From assembly GCF_022374935.2 (NCBI RefSeq), contig NZ_CP092430.2, positions 4,340,001-4,404,000 of the forward strand: 64,000 bases of DNA, written 5' to 3'. The notes below the pieces were generated by a model. It made no database searches and was not told the DNA's origin. It saw nothing but the letters and a program-made list of their open reading frames with translations. The position numbers were made by a program, and so were the translations under genes. This document shows, piece after piece, positions 1 through 11,719 of this stretch (within the stretch, counting starts at the first letter, position 1; each line of letters starts with the position of its first letter). Source of the stretch: Mycolicibacter virginiensis (GTDB lineage: Bacteria; Actinomycetota; Actinomycetes; Mycobacteriales; Mycobacteriaceae).

Positions 1-38
1 CGCCTGGCTACCGATTCCGCTGCGGGCGCTGAGCCGAC

Positions 39-2243
39 TCAGCTAGCGGGATCGGGTTCCAGCCACAACGCCGACAGGGGCGGCAGCACCAGCACCGCAG
101 AGGCCGGGCGCCCGTGACGTGGCTCGTCGACGGCGTCCACACCCCCGAAATTGCCGACGCCGCCGCCGTTGTAATCAACGGCATCGGTATTGAGTATCTC
201 GCGCCACCGTCCCGGGAACGGCAGGCCGAGGTGGTAGTCGGTATGAGCCACACCAGAGAAGTTGAATACCGCCGCGAGCACTGATCCGTCCGAGGCGTAA
301 CGCAGGAAGCTCAGCACATTATTGGCGGAGTCGTTGGCGTCGATCCAGGAATAGCCGGCCGGGTTGAAGTCTTCGCTCCACAGCGCGGGACGGCTGCGGT
401 ACACGGAATTGAGATCGCGTGCCAGGCACTGAATTCCCGCAGAGAACCCCGGCGAGTCGAGCTGGAACCAGTCCAACCCGCGTTCCTCGGACCATTCGGC
501 ACGCTGGCCGAACTCCTGGCCCATGAACAGCAGCTGTTTTCCGGGATGCGCCCACTGATAAGCCAACAGACTGCGCACCCCGGCCGCCTTGACATGGTCG
601 TCGCCGGGCATGCGGCTCCATAGTGTGCCCTTGCCGTGCACCACTTCGTCATGGCTGATCGGCAGTACGAAGTTCTCGCTGTAGGCGTAGAGCATCGAGA
701 AGGTCATCTCGTGGTGATGGTAGGAGCGGTGCACCGGATCGTGGCTGAGATAGGCGAGGGTGTCGTGCATCCAGCCCATGTTCCACTTCATCGAAAAGCC
801 CAGCCCACCAAGGCTGGTCGGCCTCGACACACCGGGCCACGACGTCGATTCCTCGGCGATGGTGACGATACCGAGCGCCGATTTATGTGCGGTGGCGTTC
901 ATCTCCTGCAGGAACTGCACCGCCTCCAGGTTCTCGCGACCGCCGTAGACGTTGGGCGTCCAGCCGCCCTGGGGTCGCGAGTAGTCCAGGTAGAGCATCG
1001 ATGCCACGGCGTCCACTCGTAGCCCGTCGATGTGGAATTCCAGCAGCCAGTACAGCGCATTGGCCACCAGAAAGTTGCGCACCTCGGGTCGGCCGAAGTC
1101 GAACACGTAGGTTCCCCAGTCGAGCTGCTCACCGCGTCGCGGATCAGCGTGCTCATACAACGGGGTGCCGTCGAATCGCCCCAACGCCCAGGCATCTTTC
1201 GGAAAGTGCGCCGGCACCCAGTCCACAATGACTCCGATGCCGGCACGGTGCAGCACGTCGACCAAGTAACGGAAATCGTCGGGCGTGCCAAAACGCGCGG
1301 TCGGCGCGTAGTACGAGGTGACCTGATAGCCCCACGATCCGCCGAACGGGTGCTCGGCAACCGGTAGCAGTTCGATGTGGGTGAACCCTTGCTCCACAAC
1401 GTAATCCGTCAGTTCAGTGGCGAGCTGCCGGTAGCTCAGCCCGGGCCGCCAGGACCCCAGGTGTACTTCGTAGATGCTCATCGCTTCGAACGCCGGATTT
1501 GCGGTGGCCCGTCGATTCATCCAGTCGCTGTCGCTCCAGGTGTAGCGACTGGTAGTGACGCGGGAAGCGGTGTGCGGCGGGGTTTCGGCCGCGAACGCCA
1601 TCGGGTCAGCCCGCTCGGTGACCAGATCGTCTGCACCGTGAACCCGGAACTTGTACAGGCCATCGATCGGAAACCCCGGCCAGAACAGTTCCCACACACC
1701 GGAAGAGCCGAGTGCCCGCATGGGCGCTCCGATACCGTCCCAGCCGGTGACGTCACTGATCAACCCGATTCCCTTGGCGTTGGGCGCCCACACCGCGAAC
1801 GACACACCGGTCACGGTCCCGTCTGGAGTGGTGAACGAGCGCGGATGAGCGCCGAGGACCTCCCACAGCCGTTCGTGTCGCCCCTCGCCGAACAGGTGCA
1901 GGTCGATCTCACCCAGCGTCGGCAGAAAGCGATACCCATCGGCCACCACGTGCGGTTCCGCTGCGCCGGGATAGTCGATCTGCAGCCGATAGTCGATCAG
2001 GCCCGCGAAGGGCAGTGTCGTCGCAAAAAGCCCGTTACCCAGGTGTTGCATCGGGATCCGGTCACCGCCCACCAGAACCGCCACGGCGCTCGCGCCCGGG
2101 CGCAGGGCTCGGATCACGGTGTTTTCACCGTTGTCGTGGGCGCCGAGGATCGCGTGCGGGTCGTAGTGCACGCCGGACATCAGCCGGTCGAGGTCCTCGG
2201 GGCTCACCTGAAGCCCGCTGAGTTGGCGTTTTATTCGGGTCAT
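39..2243 (-). CDS. glgB: 1,4-alpha-glucan branching enzyme GlgB
   Basis: This GH13 enzyme makes alpha-1,6 branches in glycogen-like alpha-glucan and in the glucan built by the GlgE pathway. The 734-residue product has the usual mycobacterial length. It carries the N-terminal beta-sandwich modules followed by a (beta/alpha)8 barrel. The nucleophile Asp411 lies in DGLRVDAV, the acid/base Glu in TIAEES, and the transition-state Asp in [11 protein letters not shown]. The ATG start at 2243 has a strong GGAGGTGA ribosome-binding site 7 nt upstream. It lies 7 bp downstream of glgE, so the two genes are almost certainly one operon. Only 38 bases lie between its stop and the window edge. Confidence 0.97.
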   Translation of the reverse strand: MTRIKRQLSGLQVSPEDLDRLMSGVHYDPHAILGAHDNGENTVIRALRPGASAVAVLVGGDRIPMQHLGNGLFATTLPFAGLIDYRLQIDYPGAAEPHVVADGYRFLPTLGEIDLHLFGEGRHERLWEVLGAHPRSFTTPDGTVTGVSFAVWAPNAKGIGLISDVTGWDGIGAPMRALGSSGVWELFWPGFPIDGLYKFRVHGADDLVTERADPMAFAAETPPHTASRVTTSRYTWSDSDWMNRRATANPAFEAMSIYEVHLGSWRPGLSYRQLATELTDYVVEQGFTHIELLPVAEHPFGGSWGYQVTSYYAPTARFGTPDDFRYLVDVLHRAGIGVIVDWVPAHFPKDAWALGRFDGTPLYEHADPRRGEQLDWGTYVFDFGRPEVRNFLVANALYWLLEFHIDGLRVDAVASMLYLDYSRPQGGWTPNVYGGRENLEAVQFLQEMNATAHKSALGIVTIAEESTSWPGVSRPTSLGGLGFSMKWNMGWMHDTLAYLSHDPVHRSYHHHEMTFSMLYAYSENFVLPISHDEVVHGKGTLWSRMPGDDHVKAAGVRSLLAYQWAHPGKQLLFMGQEFGQRAEWSEERGLDWFQLDSPGFSAGIQCLARDLNSVYRSRPALWSEDFNPAGYSWIDANDSANNVLSFLRYASDGSVLAAVFNFSGVAHTDYHLGLPFPGRWREILNTDAVDYNGGGVGNFGGVDAVDEPRHGRPASAVLVLPPLSALWLEPDPAS

Positions 2244-2250
2244 CGGGTCT

Positions 2251-4263
2251 TCACCTCCGATGCAGCAACTCGGTTCGCGCGGGTGTACTCATCTCCGGCA
2301 TGTTGATGATGTGGGCGATCGCTCGGCTCGGGTCGAGTCGCACGTAATTGTCCTGCCCCCATTGGTATTCCTCCCCGGTGATCTCGTCACGCACCCAGAA
2401 CCGCTCGTAAGGCGCCATCCCCAGCGCCGCCATGTCCAGCGACAACGTCGCTTCCTCGGCGGTGAACGCGTTCAGCGTCACCACCACCAGCACGGTGTCA
2501 CCGCTGGCCGGGTCGAATTTGCTGTAGGCCAGCAGCGCGTCGTTGTCGACGTGATGGAAATGCAGGGTGCGCAGTTGCTGCAGGGCAGGGTGCCGTCGGC
2601 GAATGGCGTTGAGTTGACCGATGAACGGCTCCAGCGATCTGCCCTCACGGCGCGCGGCGGCGTAGTCGCGTGGTCGCAGTTCGTATTTCTCCGAGTTCAG
2701 GTACTCTTCGCTTCCCTCGTGCAGCGCCTGGTGTTCGAACAATTCGTAGCCGGAATACACGCCCCAGGAGGGGCCCATCGTCGCGGCCAGCACCGCCCGG
2801 ATGGCAAACATGCCGGGGCCGTGATGCTGCAGACTGGCGTGCAAGATGTCCGGCGTGTTGACGAACAGATTGGGACGGCGAAAATCCGCGAATTCGGCGA
2901 TCTCTTCGCCGAATTCGACGAGTTCGGTCTTGGACGTTCGCCAGGTGAAGTAGGTGTAGGACTGGGTGAAACCGAGCTTGGCCAGGCCGTATTGTCGTGC
3001 CGGCGGAGTGAAGGCCTCCGACAGGAACAGCACATCAGGGTCAGTGGCCTTCACCTTCGTGATCAACCATGCCCAGAACCCGGGTGGTTTGGTATGGGGG
3101 TTATCGACCCGAAATATTTTGACCCCGTGTGAGATCCAGAACTGCACCACCCGATGCACCTCGGCATACAGGCCGGCGGGATCATTGTCGAAATTCAGTG
3201 GATAGATATCCTGGTATTTCTTCGGCGGATTCTCCGCGTAGGCGATCGTCCCGTCCGGTAACTCGGTGAACCACTGACGATGTTGACGTGCCCACGGGTG
3301 ATCCGGAGCGCACTGCAACGCCAGGTCCAAGGCAACCTCCAGGCCGAGTTCACCCGCGCTGGAAACGAACTGGTCGAAGTCATTGAGTGTCCCCAAGTCG
3401 GGGTGCACCGCGTCGTGGCCGCCCTCGTCGCTGCCGATCGCCCATGGCGACCCGACATCGCCGGGCTCGGCAACCGCGGCGTTGTTGCGGCCCTTTCGGT
3501 GCACCTTTCCGATCGGGTGGATCGGCGGCAGATACACCACGTCGAATCCCATCTCGGCGATCCGCGGTAGCGCCGATGCCGCGGTGGCCAGCGTGCCGTG
3601 CACCGGAGCGCCCGCCGAGTCCCATCCGCCGGTGGAGCGCGGAAACATCTCATACCAGGAGCTGAAGCGAGCCCGCGGCCGATCCACCCAGACCCGATAC
3701 TGCTGCCCGCGAGTGAGCAGGTCGCGCAGCGGATAGCAGCTGACCAGCTGGGAGATCTCGTCGGACAAGGCCGGCGCCGCGCGATCCATCGGGTCGCCCG
3801 GAGCGCGCAACGCCGCAGCCGCTGCCACCACGGGCTCTCGCCCGCTGCGGGGCATCGCCGCCGCGGCACGGTCCAGCAGCTCGGCGCCGATCAACAGATC
3901 GTTGGCCAACTCGGCCTCGCCCTGGCCGGCGTCCAGCTTGGCGACCACCGCGTCACGCCAGGTGCGGATCGAATCGGTCCAGCCGTCGACCCGAAAAGCC
4001 CACATTCCGGTCTGATCGGGCACGAACTGGCCATGAAAGACGTACGGCTCGTCACCCTCGCCCATCGGAAGCAGCGCCGGCCTTATTCGGCAGGAGTCCG
4101 CACTGCCGAGACAGCACACCACCAAGGTCGCCGCGACCACTTCGTGTCCGTCACGCCACACCGCGGCGCGCACCGGCACGGTCTCCCCGACCACTGCCTT
4201 GGCGGGTTGCCTGCCGCAGGACACAACCGGCGTAACGCCATCGACCTCGATTCGGCCCGGCAC
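2251..4263 (-). CDS. glgE: Maltosyltransferase GlgE (alpha-1,4-glucan:maltose-1-phosphate)
   Basis: GlgE is a GH13_3 enzyme that transfers maltosyl units from maltose-1-phosphate to growing alpha-1,4-glucan. It is the polymerising step of the trehalose-to-glucan route used by mycobacteria. The product is 670 aa with a GTG start. Asp387 in FRVDNPH fits the nucleophile and Glu416 in LFLSEAF the acid/base residue. The N-terminal part is the GlgE-specific domain ([20 protein letters not shown]). It is first in an operon with glgB. In Mtb this pair is Rv1327c-Rv1326c, far from fadE34, so the junction just upstream here marks a difference in gene order (recalled synteny). Confidence 0.95.
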   Translation of the reverse strand: MPGRIEVDGVTPVVSCGRQPAKAVVGETVPVRAAVWRDGHEVVAATLVVCCLGSADSCRIRPALLPMGEGDEPYVFHGQFVPDQTGMWAFRVDGWTDSIRTWRDAVVAKLDAGQGEAELANDLLIGAELLDRAAAAMPRSGREPVVAAAAALRAPGDPMDRAAPALSDEISQLVSCYPLRDLLTRGQQYRVWVDRPRARFSSWYEMFPRSTGGWDSAGAPVHGTLATAASALPRIAEMGFDVVYLPPIHPIGKVHRKGRNNAAVAEPGDVGSPWAIGSDEGGHDAVHPDLGTLNDFDQFVSSAGELGLEVALDLALQCAPDHPWARQHRQWFTELPDGTIAYAENPPKKYQDIYPLNFDNDPAGLYAEVHRVVQFWISHGVKIFRVDNPHTKPPGFWAWLITKVKATDPDVLFLSEAFTPPARQYGLAKLGFTQSYTYFTWRTSKTELVEFGEEIAEFADFRRPNLFVNTPDILHASLQHHGPGMFAIRAVLAATMGPSWGVYSGYELFEHQALHEGSEEYLNSEKYELRPRDYAAARREGRSLEPFIGQLNAIRRRHPALQQLRTLHFHHVDNDALLAYSKFDPASGDTVLVVVTLNAFTAEEATLSLDMAALGMAPYERFWVRDEITGEEYQWGQDNYVRLDPSRAIAHIINMPEMSTPARTELLHRR

Positions 4264-4356
4264 CCAGCACTCCGTTCGTCGGCAGCGATTCCGACTGTGG
4301 GTACCCCCGGCGACGGAAAGCTACGCGAGGCGACGACCGGCGCGACCGGCAGAGAG

Positions 4357-6489
4357 CTAGCCGCGCGGCAGCCCCAGCAGGCGCTCGGCGGCCAGCGTCA
4401 GCAGGATCTGCTCGGTGCCCCCGGCGATCGACAGGCAGCGGGTGTTGAGGAAGTCGTGCACTTCGCGCCCGGCCACCGCGCCGCCCCCATCGGCCACATC
4501 CATCCGGAACTCGGCCAGCTCCTGGCGATAGCGCACCCCGATCAGCTTGCGCACCGAGGACTCCGAGCCGGGGTCTTGACCGCCGACAGCGAGCTGGGCG
4601 ATGCGTTGATCCAGCAGCGAACCCGCCTGGGCGGCGATGATCAGCCGGGCCAGCCGCTCGGCGGTGGCGGTGTCGGGTTCCCGATCCGCCAGGGTTTTCA
4701 GCAGCTCCTCCATCGGGTTGCCCAGCGCGGTCCCGCCGGCGATCGCGACGCGCTCGTTGGCCAAGGTGGTGCGGGCCAGCCGCCAGCCGTCGTTGACGCC
4801 GCCGACCACCTGCTCATCGGGGACAAACACGTCATCGAGGAAGACCTCGTTGAACAGGGCCTCGCCGGTGATCTCCCGCAACGGCCGGATGTCGATGCCC
4901 TCGGCGGCCATGTCGACCAGGAAGTAGGTGATGCCCTTGTGTTTCGGAGCGTCGGCATCGGTTCTGGCCAGGCAGACGCCCCATTGCGAGTCGTGGGCGC
5001 GCGACGTCCACACCTTCTGACCGGTCAGCCGCCAGCCGCCGTCGACCTTCACCGCCTTGGTGCGCAGTGCCGCCAGGTCCGAGCCGGCGCCGGGCTCGGA
5101 GAACAGCTGGCACCAGAACACCTCGCCGGTCAGGGTGGCCGGGATGAAGCGCTCGATCTGCTCGGGCGTGCCGTGCTCGAGAATCGTCGGGGCTGCCCAC
5201 CAGCCGACCACCAGGTCGGGACGCCCGACGCCGGCCGCGGCCAGTTCCTGGTCGATCACCAACTGTTCGGCGGGGCCGGCCGCGCGTCCGTAGGGAGCCG
5301 GCCAGTGCGGCGCCAGCAGACCCGATTCGGCCAGCGCCACTTGGTGCTGGTCGGCCGGCAACGCCGCGATGCGTGCCACCTCGGCGGCGATTTCGGGCCG
5401 GACGTCGGTGGTCTCACCGAGGTCGACCTCCAACCGGCGGCGCAGGCCGTCGCGGGTCAGTGCGGCGGTGCGGCGCAGCCACCGCTCGGGCCCGCCGAGT
5501 GCCTGACCGATGCCGTAGGCCCGACGCAGGTACAGGTGCGCGTCGTGCTCCCAGGTGATGCCGATGCCGCCGAGCACCTGGATGCAGTCCTTGGCGTTGG
5601 CCTTGGCGGCGTCGATGCAGATCGCGGCGGCGACCGCGGCCGCGATCGTGAACTGCTGGTCATCCGGATCGGATGCGGCGCGCGCCACGTCGGCGGCGGC
5701 CACCGCGGCCTGATCGGCCCGGCACAGCATCTCCGCGCACAGGTGCTTGATGGCCTGGAAGCTGCCGATCGGCTTGCCGAACTGTTCACGCACCTTGGCG
5801 TATTCGACCGCGGTGTCCAACGCCCAGCGGGCGACCCCGGCGGCCTCGGCGGCCAGCACCGTGACCACCAGGTTCTCTACCCGGCTACCGGCCTCCAGGA
5901 CCACTGCCGGCACTGCGGTCAAGGTCACCTTGGCCAGCGGTCGGGAGAAGTCGGTGGCGGCGAGGGGCTCGACGTTCACCCCGTCCGCGCCGGCGTCCAC
6001 CAGGATCCAGTCCTGTCCGGCCGGCAACAGCAGCAGACCGTCGGCGGTGGCGCCGAGCACCCGCTCAGCGGTGCCGGAGGCCTGCCCGGCTGCGGCGTCG
6101 AAGCTCACCGACGCCGCGGACGGGTCGGTGACCACGCCGGCAACCCGCTCGCCGGCTGCCAGAGCTTCGACCAGGGCCGGATCGGTGACCACCAGGGTGG
6201 CCAGCGCGGTGGTCGCCACCGGCCCGGGGACCAGGGCCTTGGCGGCCTCATCGACCATCGCGCAGAGGTCCTCGAGTCGCCCACCGGCCCCGCCGGACTC
6301 CTCGGGCACCGCCACACCGAACAGGCCCAAATCGGCCAGTCGAGCGAAAACAGCTCGCCAGGAATCGGTTTCACCCAATTCCGCGGCACGAATCGCCTCG
6401 GCGGTGCCCGCGGCGGCGGCCCAGTCGCGGACCAGCTCGCGAGCGGCGAGCTGTTCGGCGGCACTGGTCTCCGTGGTAGTCACTGACAC
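4357..6489 (-). CDS. fadE34: Acyl-CoA dehydrogenase FadE34 (two fused ACAD domains)
   Basis: The protein is about 710 aa and contains two tandem acyl-CoA dehydrogenase domains (roughly residues 1-320 and 340-710), the size and layout of Mtb FadE34/ChsE3 (Rv3573c). That enzyme dehydrogenates a steroid side-chain acyl-CoA during cholesterol degradation. The second half contains the FAD/acyl-binding segment WCQLFSEPGAGSD and the C-terminal ACAD motif with LGGP-type residues. The start is set at GTG 6489 (VSVTTTET) because a perfect GGAGGA lies 7 nt upstream; an ATG 60 nt further upstream has no such site. It is divergent from kstR with a KstR operator 65 nt upstream of the start, so repression by KstR and induction by cholesterol intermediates is expected. 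Confidence 0.93.
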   Translation of the reverse strand: MSVTTTETSAAEQLAARELVRDWAAAAGTAEAIRAAELGETDSWRAVFARLADLGLFGVAVPEESGGAGGRLEDLCAMVDEAAKALVPGPVATTALATLVVTDPALVEALAAGERVAGVVTDPSAASVSFDAAAGQASGTAERVLGATADGLLLLPAGQDWILVDAGADGVNVEPLAATDFSRPLAKVTLTAVPAVVLEAGSRVENLVVTVLAAEAAGVARWALDTAVEYAKVREQFGKPIGSFQAIKHLCAEMLCRADQAAVAAADVARAASDPDDQQFTIAAAVAAAICIDAAKANAKDCIQVLGGIGITWEHDAHLYLRRAYGIGQALGGPERWLRRTAALTRDGLRRRLEVDLGETTDVRPEIAAEVARIAALPADQHQVALAESGLLAPHWPAPYGRAAGPAEQLVIDQELAAAGVGRPDLVVGWWAAPTILEHGTPEQIERFIPATLTGEVFWCQLFSEPGAGSDLAALRTKAVKVDGGWRLTGQKVWTSRAHDSQWGVCLARTDADAPKHKGITYFLVDMAAEGIDIRPLREITGEALFNEVFLDDVFVPDEQVVGGVNDGWRLARTTLANERVAIAGGTALGNPMEELLKTLADREPDTATAERLARLIIAAQAGSLLDQRIAQLAVGGQDPGSESSVRKLIGVRYRQELAEFRMDVADGGGAVAGREVHDFLNTRCLSIAGGTEQILLTLAAERLLGLPRG

Positions 6490-6553
6490 GCTGGGCTCCT
6501 CCGAGTCGAGATGGGCTTGAGAGAGGCGGGTCACGAACGCCCCCACCAACCAC

Positions 6554-6567
6554 TAGAACGTGTTCTA
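6554..6567. promoter_or_regulatory. KstR operator between fadE34 and kstR
   Basis: TAGAACGTGTTCTA is a perfect 14-bp palindrome that fits the known KstR consensus TnnAACnnGTTnnA at every fixed position. It lies between the divergent fadE34 and kstR genes, as expected for autoregulated KstR control of both. Confidence 0.92.
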
Positions 6568-6707
6568 ATAGTGCCAGCGTCCGAGCGTCAAGTCGAACCG
6601 TAATGGCTGGACACGTTGGGTCCGACCGATGTCGGGAGTAGGAAAATTCAACTACGCGGTGCGTATCGTTATGGGCCAGTAGATCGACGGAGGGAGCCGC
6701 GCAGCAC

Positions 6708-7379
6708 ATGTCGTCACCAGCTGAGGGCACCACAGGCCGCGGATCGAGCAGCCAACCGCGCGAGGTGGTCAACGTCGCCGTGCTGACTGAATCCGACCTG
6801 GGCTCCGAAGCGCAGCGCGAACGCCGCAAGCGCATCCTCGACGCGACGCTGGCGATCGCGTCCAAGGGCGGCTACGACGCGGTGCAGATGCGTGCCGTCG
6901 CCGACCGCGCGGACGTGGCCGTCGGCACCTTGTACCGCTACTTCCCGTCGAAGGTTCACCTGCTGGTCTCGGCGATGGGCCGAGAGATCGCGCGGGTGGA
7001 CACCAAGACCGACCCGGCGACGTTCGCCGCAACCACCCGCCACCAGCGGCTGAACCTGGTGGTCAACAAACTCAACCGCGCCATGCAGCGCAACCCGCTG
7101 CTCACCGAGGCAATGACCCGGGCATATGTCTTTGCCGACGCCTCGGCGGCCGGGGAAGTCGACCACGTACAGAAATTGATCGACTCGATGTTCGCCGGGG
7201 CCATGAGCGACGGCGAGCCGACCGAGGAGCAGTACCACATCTCCCGGGTCATCTCGGATGTCTGGCTGTCCAACCTGCTCGCCTGGCTGACCCGGCGGGC
7301 GTCGGCCACCGATTTCAGCACCCGACTGGACCTGGCTGTCCGGTTGCTGATCGGCGACGACGACAGTCCCAAGGTCTAG
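6708..7379 (+). CDS. kstR: TetR-family cholesterol catabolism repressor KstR
   Basis: KstR represses the cholesterol catabolic regulon and is released by steroid-CoA ligands. The 223-aa product has an N-terminal TetR helix-turn-helix (QRERRKRILDATLAIASKGG ... VGTLYRYFPSK) and a conserved C-terminal ligand domain ending WLTRRASATDFSTRLDLAVRLLIGD, matching Mtb Rv3574 closely. The ATG at 6708 follows GGAGGG by 13 nt, which is long. The tuberculosis protein begins around the AVLTESDLGSEAQ segment, so a start near residue 20 is possible. It is divergent from fadE34 and shares the KstR operator. Confidence 0.95.
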   Translation: MSSPAEGTTGRGSSSQPREVVNVAVLTESDLGSEAQRERRKRILDATLAIASKGGYDAVQMRAVADRADVAVGTLYRYFPSKVHLLVSAMGREIARVDTKTDPATFAATTRHQRLNLVVNKLNRAMQRNPLLTEAMTRAYVFADASAAGEVDHVQKLIDSMFAGAMSDGEPTEEQYHISRVISDVWLSNLLAWLTRRASATDFSTRLDLAVRLLIGDDDSPKV

Positions 7380-7395
7380 CCCCCCTTCTGCGAAG

Positions 7396-8661
7396 ATGAG
7401 CACCGGTTCGACAGTTTCAGAACCGGTAGCGGAGCGTATTCCGCGCCGGCTGGCGCACGCACTGGACCTGTTGAACTTCACCCTGGCCGACGTGCGCGAC
7501 GGGCTGGGCCCCTATCTGTCGGTCTACCTGCTGGTGACCCACCATTGGGACCAGGCGTCGATCGGCCTGGTGATGGCGATCGGCGGAATCGCCGCGGTGG
7601 TGGCGCAGACCCCGGTGGGTGCGCTGGTCGACCGGACCACGGCCAAGCGAGCACTGCTGGTTGTCGGTGCGCTGGCGGTCACGGCGGCGGCCTTGGCGAT
7701 GCCGCTGTTCCCCGGCTTCTACAGTGTCGCCGCGTTGCAGTTGCTGACCGGGATCGCGGGCTCGGTGTTCGCACCGGCGCTGGCCGCGATCACCCTGGGC
7801 GTGGTCGGTCCACGGATGTTCGCGAAACGGCTCGGCCGCAACGAATCGTTCAACCACGCCGGCAATGCCGCGACCGCAGCGGCCACGGGGGCCCTGGCCT
7901 ACTTCTACGGCCCGATCGTGGTGTTCTGGATGCTGGCCGCCATGGCTGCGCTGAGCATCCTGGCCAGCCTGCGGGTTCCCGAGTCCGCGATCGATCACGA
8001 CGTGGCCCGGGGCATGGATCATCTGGCCGGCCAGCCCCATCCGCAGCCATCGGGATTCGCGGTGCTGCTGCGCAACCGGCTATTGCTGGTGTTCGGCGCG
8101 ACCGTGGTGATGTTCCACTTCGCCAACGCGGCGATGCTGCCGTTGGTCGGCCAGGAACTGGCTCTGGTCAACACCGAGGTGGGCACCGCACTGATGGCGG
8201 TGTGCATCGTGGCCGCCCAGCTGGTGATGGTTCCGGTGGCCTATCTGACGGGCTCCAAAGCCGATGTCTGGGGCCGCAAACCGATCTTCCTGGTGGGATT
8301 CGCGGTGCTGACCATCCGCGGGCTGCTCTACCCGGTCTGGGACAACTCCTACTGGTTGGTCGGGGTTCAGCTGCTCGACGGGGTGGGCGCCGGCATCTTC
8401 GGTGCGCTGTTCCCGTTGGTCGTGCAGGACATCACGCACGGCACCGGCCGCTTCAACGTCAGCCTGGGGGCCATCACTGCGGCCTGCGGCGTGGGCGCGG
8501 CACTGTCGAACTTCATCGCCGGTCACATCGTCTCGGCCGCCGGCTACAACACGGCGTTCATCGCCCTGGCCGCGGTGGCCGGCGCGGGGTTCGTGCTGTA
8601 CCTGAGCGCGATGCCCGAGACGGCCAGGATCAGCGGCACCACCGCGCCACCGTTAGCCTGA
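7396..8661 (+). CDS. MFS transporter
   Basis: This is a 421-aa protein with about 12 predicted membrane helices. It has a motif-A-like loop in each half (GALVDRTTAKR after helix 2, LTGSKADVWGRKP after helix 8), typical of major facilitator superfamily permeases. The substrate is not readable from the sequence. It begins 17 bp after kstR, in the place held in Mtb by Rv3575c (LacI regulator) and lppH, so this gene is a local difference. Four bp separate it from the next gene, suggesting co-transcription with the hydrolase and permease downstream. Confidence 0.85.
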   Translation: MSTGSTVSEPVAERIPRRLAHALDLLNFTLADVRDGLGPYLSVYLLVTHHWDQASIGLVMAIGGIAAVVAQTPVGALVDRTTAKRALLVVGALAVTAAALAMPLFPGFYSVAALQLLTGIAGSVFAPALAAITLGVVGPRMFAKRLGRNESFNHAGNAATAAATGALAYFYGPIVVFWMLAAMAALSILASLRVPESAIDHDVARGMDHLAGQPHPQPSGFAVLLRNRLLLVFGATVVMFHFANAAMLPLVGQELALVNTEVGTALMAVCIVAAQLVMVPVAYLTGSKADVWGRKPIFLVGFAVLTIRGLLYPVWDNSYWLVGVQLLDGVGAGIFGALFPLVVQDITHGTGRFNVSLGAITAACGVGAALSNFIAGHIVSAAGYNTAFIALAAVAGAGFVLYLSAMPETARISGTTAPPLA

Positions 8662-8665
8662 GCGG

Positions 8666-9576
8666 ATGCGCCTCAAGCTCGGCCGCCCCGACATCGGCCG
8701 GTACGCCGACCGGTTCGACGTCACACCCGCGGCGCCGGGCGCGCCGTTGTCGGTGACGTGGCTCGGTGTGACCACCATGGTGATCGACGACGGGTCTTCC
8801 GCGCTGATGACCGACGGCTACTTCTCCCGCCCCAGTCTGGGTCGGGTGGCGCTGGGCAAGGTATCGCCGTCAGCCGCTCGCATCGATGCCTGCCTGGCTC
8901 GCGCCGGCGTGCATGAACTGGCGGCGGTGATCCCGCTGCACTCACACATCGATCACGCGCTGGACTCCGCGGTGGTGGCCGAACGTACCGGTGCGACCCT
9001 GGTGGGTGGTGAGTCGACTGCCAATGTCGGCAGGGGTCAAGGGCTCTCGGCCGATCGCCTGATCGTCGCGACACCCGGAACGCCCCTCGAATTGGGCGCC
9101 TACGACGTCACCCTGATCGAGTCCCGGCACTGCCCACCAGATCGCTTCCCCGGCGTGATCAGCGCCGCGGTGGTTCCACCGGTGCGGGCGTCTGCCTATA
9201 AATGCGGTGAGGCCTGGTCGGCGTTGGTGGCCCACCGCGCCTCGGGGCGCAACCTGCTGATCATGGGCAGCGCGGGCTTCATCCCGGGGGCGTTGGCCGG
9301 CCGCAGCGCCGACTTGGTCTACCTAGGCATCGGCCAGCTCGGCATTCAGCCCCGGCCCTACGTGGTCGACTACTGGAATGAGACGGTTCGGGCCGTCGGC
9401 GCGTCGGCGGTGGTGTTGACCCACTGGGACGACTTCTTCCAGCCTTTGTCAAAGCCGTTGCGCGCCTTGCCCTACGCCGGCGACGACCTCAATGTCACGA
9501 TGCGTGTCCTCAGCGAGCTGGCCGAGTCCGACGGGGTCGGCCTTCACCTGCCCACGGTCTGGCGTCGTGAGGATCC

Positions 9577-9586
<10 letters not shown>
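8666..9586 (+). CDS. MBL-fold metallo-hydrolase (Rv3577-like)
   Basis: The 306-aa protein has a metallo-beta-lactamase fold. The metal-binding HxHxDH signature is present as H92-S-H-I-D-H97, and a later His in THWDDFF may complete the site. Its place directly before the ArsB-like permease matches Rv3577-Rv3578 of Mtb. The substrate is unknown. The last 10 nt overlap the start of the permease gene, indicating translational coupling. Confidence 0.85.
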
Positions 9587-10827
<1,241 letters not shown>

Positions 10828-10828
10828 G

Positions 10829-11719
10829 TCAGCGATAGGCGGGCGGCAGCGGCATGCCGAGTTCGGCCATGACGGCACGCAGCCGGCTCGGATAGTCGGT
10901 GATGAGCCCGTCGACGCCGGCGGCAATCTGTCGCCGCATGGCATCGGCATCATTGACCGTCCACGGAATCACCCGCAGCCCAGCCGAATGTGCGCGTTCG
11001 GTGAAGGCGCGATCCACCACCGAGTAGTCCGGGGACACGATGTCGGCGCCGACCGCCACCGCCCCGGAGATCGGATCCGGCCCCTGCTCGGCCAGTGCGA
11101 CTAACGGAACAGTCGGTTCCGCGGCCCGCACCAACTGCAGTGTGCGCCAGTCGAAACTCTGGATCTCGACGGCGTCCAGCTTGCCGGCTGCCCGCACCGC
11201 CGCCAGGATCACGTCGACGATCTGCTGCTGGTTGTCCGCGTCGACCTTGGTCTCGATGTTGTAGCGGACGCCCGCGTGACCGGTGTGCGCGAAAACTTCC
11301 GGCAAGGTGGCGATCACATTGCCCGGCACCACTTCCGCATCCGGGAATTCCGGCAGCAGGTGACCGCAGTCCAGCGTTCGGATCTGGGCGAGGGTGAGAT
11401 CGGCTACCCGCTTGCCCACATACGGGTAGTCGGGGTCGCCGGCGAACACCGGTCCGGTGTCGGCGCACTTCGCCGGCTCGATCACCGGGTCGTGCCACAC
11501 CAACGGTTGTGCGTCGCGCGTGAGCACGATGTCCAACTCCAGCGTGCTGACCCCCAACTCGAGCGACTTGGCGAAGGCACGCAACGATTCCTCGGTGGTC
11601 TCGCCCCGGCCGCCGCGATGCGCCTGCAGATCAAACGTCGACGGCTGCGCGGCCGCCGTCGACGATGGATTCACCACCGCAGCCGTCAGCACCGCCGCAA
11701 CCAACGCGCGGCGAATCAC
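10829..11719 (-). CDS. Secreted glycerophosphodiester phosphodiesterase
   Basis: The 296-aa protein has an N-terminal signal peptide (residues 1 to about 24, cleavage near TAAAQ) and a GDPD TIM-barrel. HRGG supplies the first catalytic His, [10 protein letters not shown] the metal-binding Glu and Asp, and WHDPVIEP the second His. It likely hydrolyses glycerophosphodiesters outside the membrane to release glycerol-3-phosphate. Its ATG overlaps the rlmB stop by 4 nt (ATGA), so it is translationally coupled to rlmB. Its 3' end is convergent with the permease gene, 1 bp away. Confidence 0.88.
   Translation of the reverse strand: MIRRALVAAVLTAAVVNPSSTAAAQPSTFDLQAHRGGRGETTEESLRAFAKSLELGVSTLELDIVLTRDAQPLVWHDPVIEPAKCADTGPVFAGDPDYPYVGKRVADLTLAQIRTLDCGHLLPEFPDAEVVPGNVIATLPEVFAHTGHAGVRYNIETKVDADNQQQIVDVILAAVRAAGKLDAVEIQSFDWRTLQLVRAAEPTVPLVALAEQGPDPISGAVAVGADIVSPDYSVVDRAFTERAHSAGLRVIPWTVNDADAMRRQIAAGVDGLITDYPSRLRAVMAELGMPLPPAYR

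Noticed and set aside
3598..6486. Very long open frame (962 codons) on the plus strand
   Set aside because: It is antisense to fadE34 and the end of glgE; its protein is low-complexity Gly/Arg/His-rich, as expected from high-GC third positions, and matches no family.
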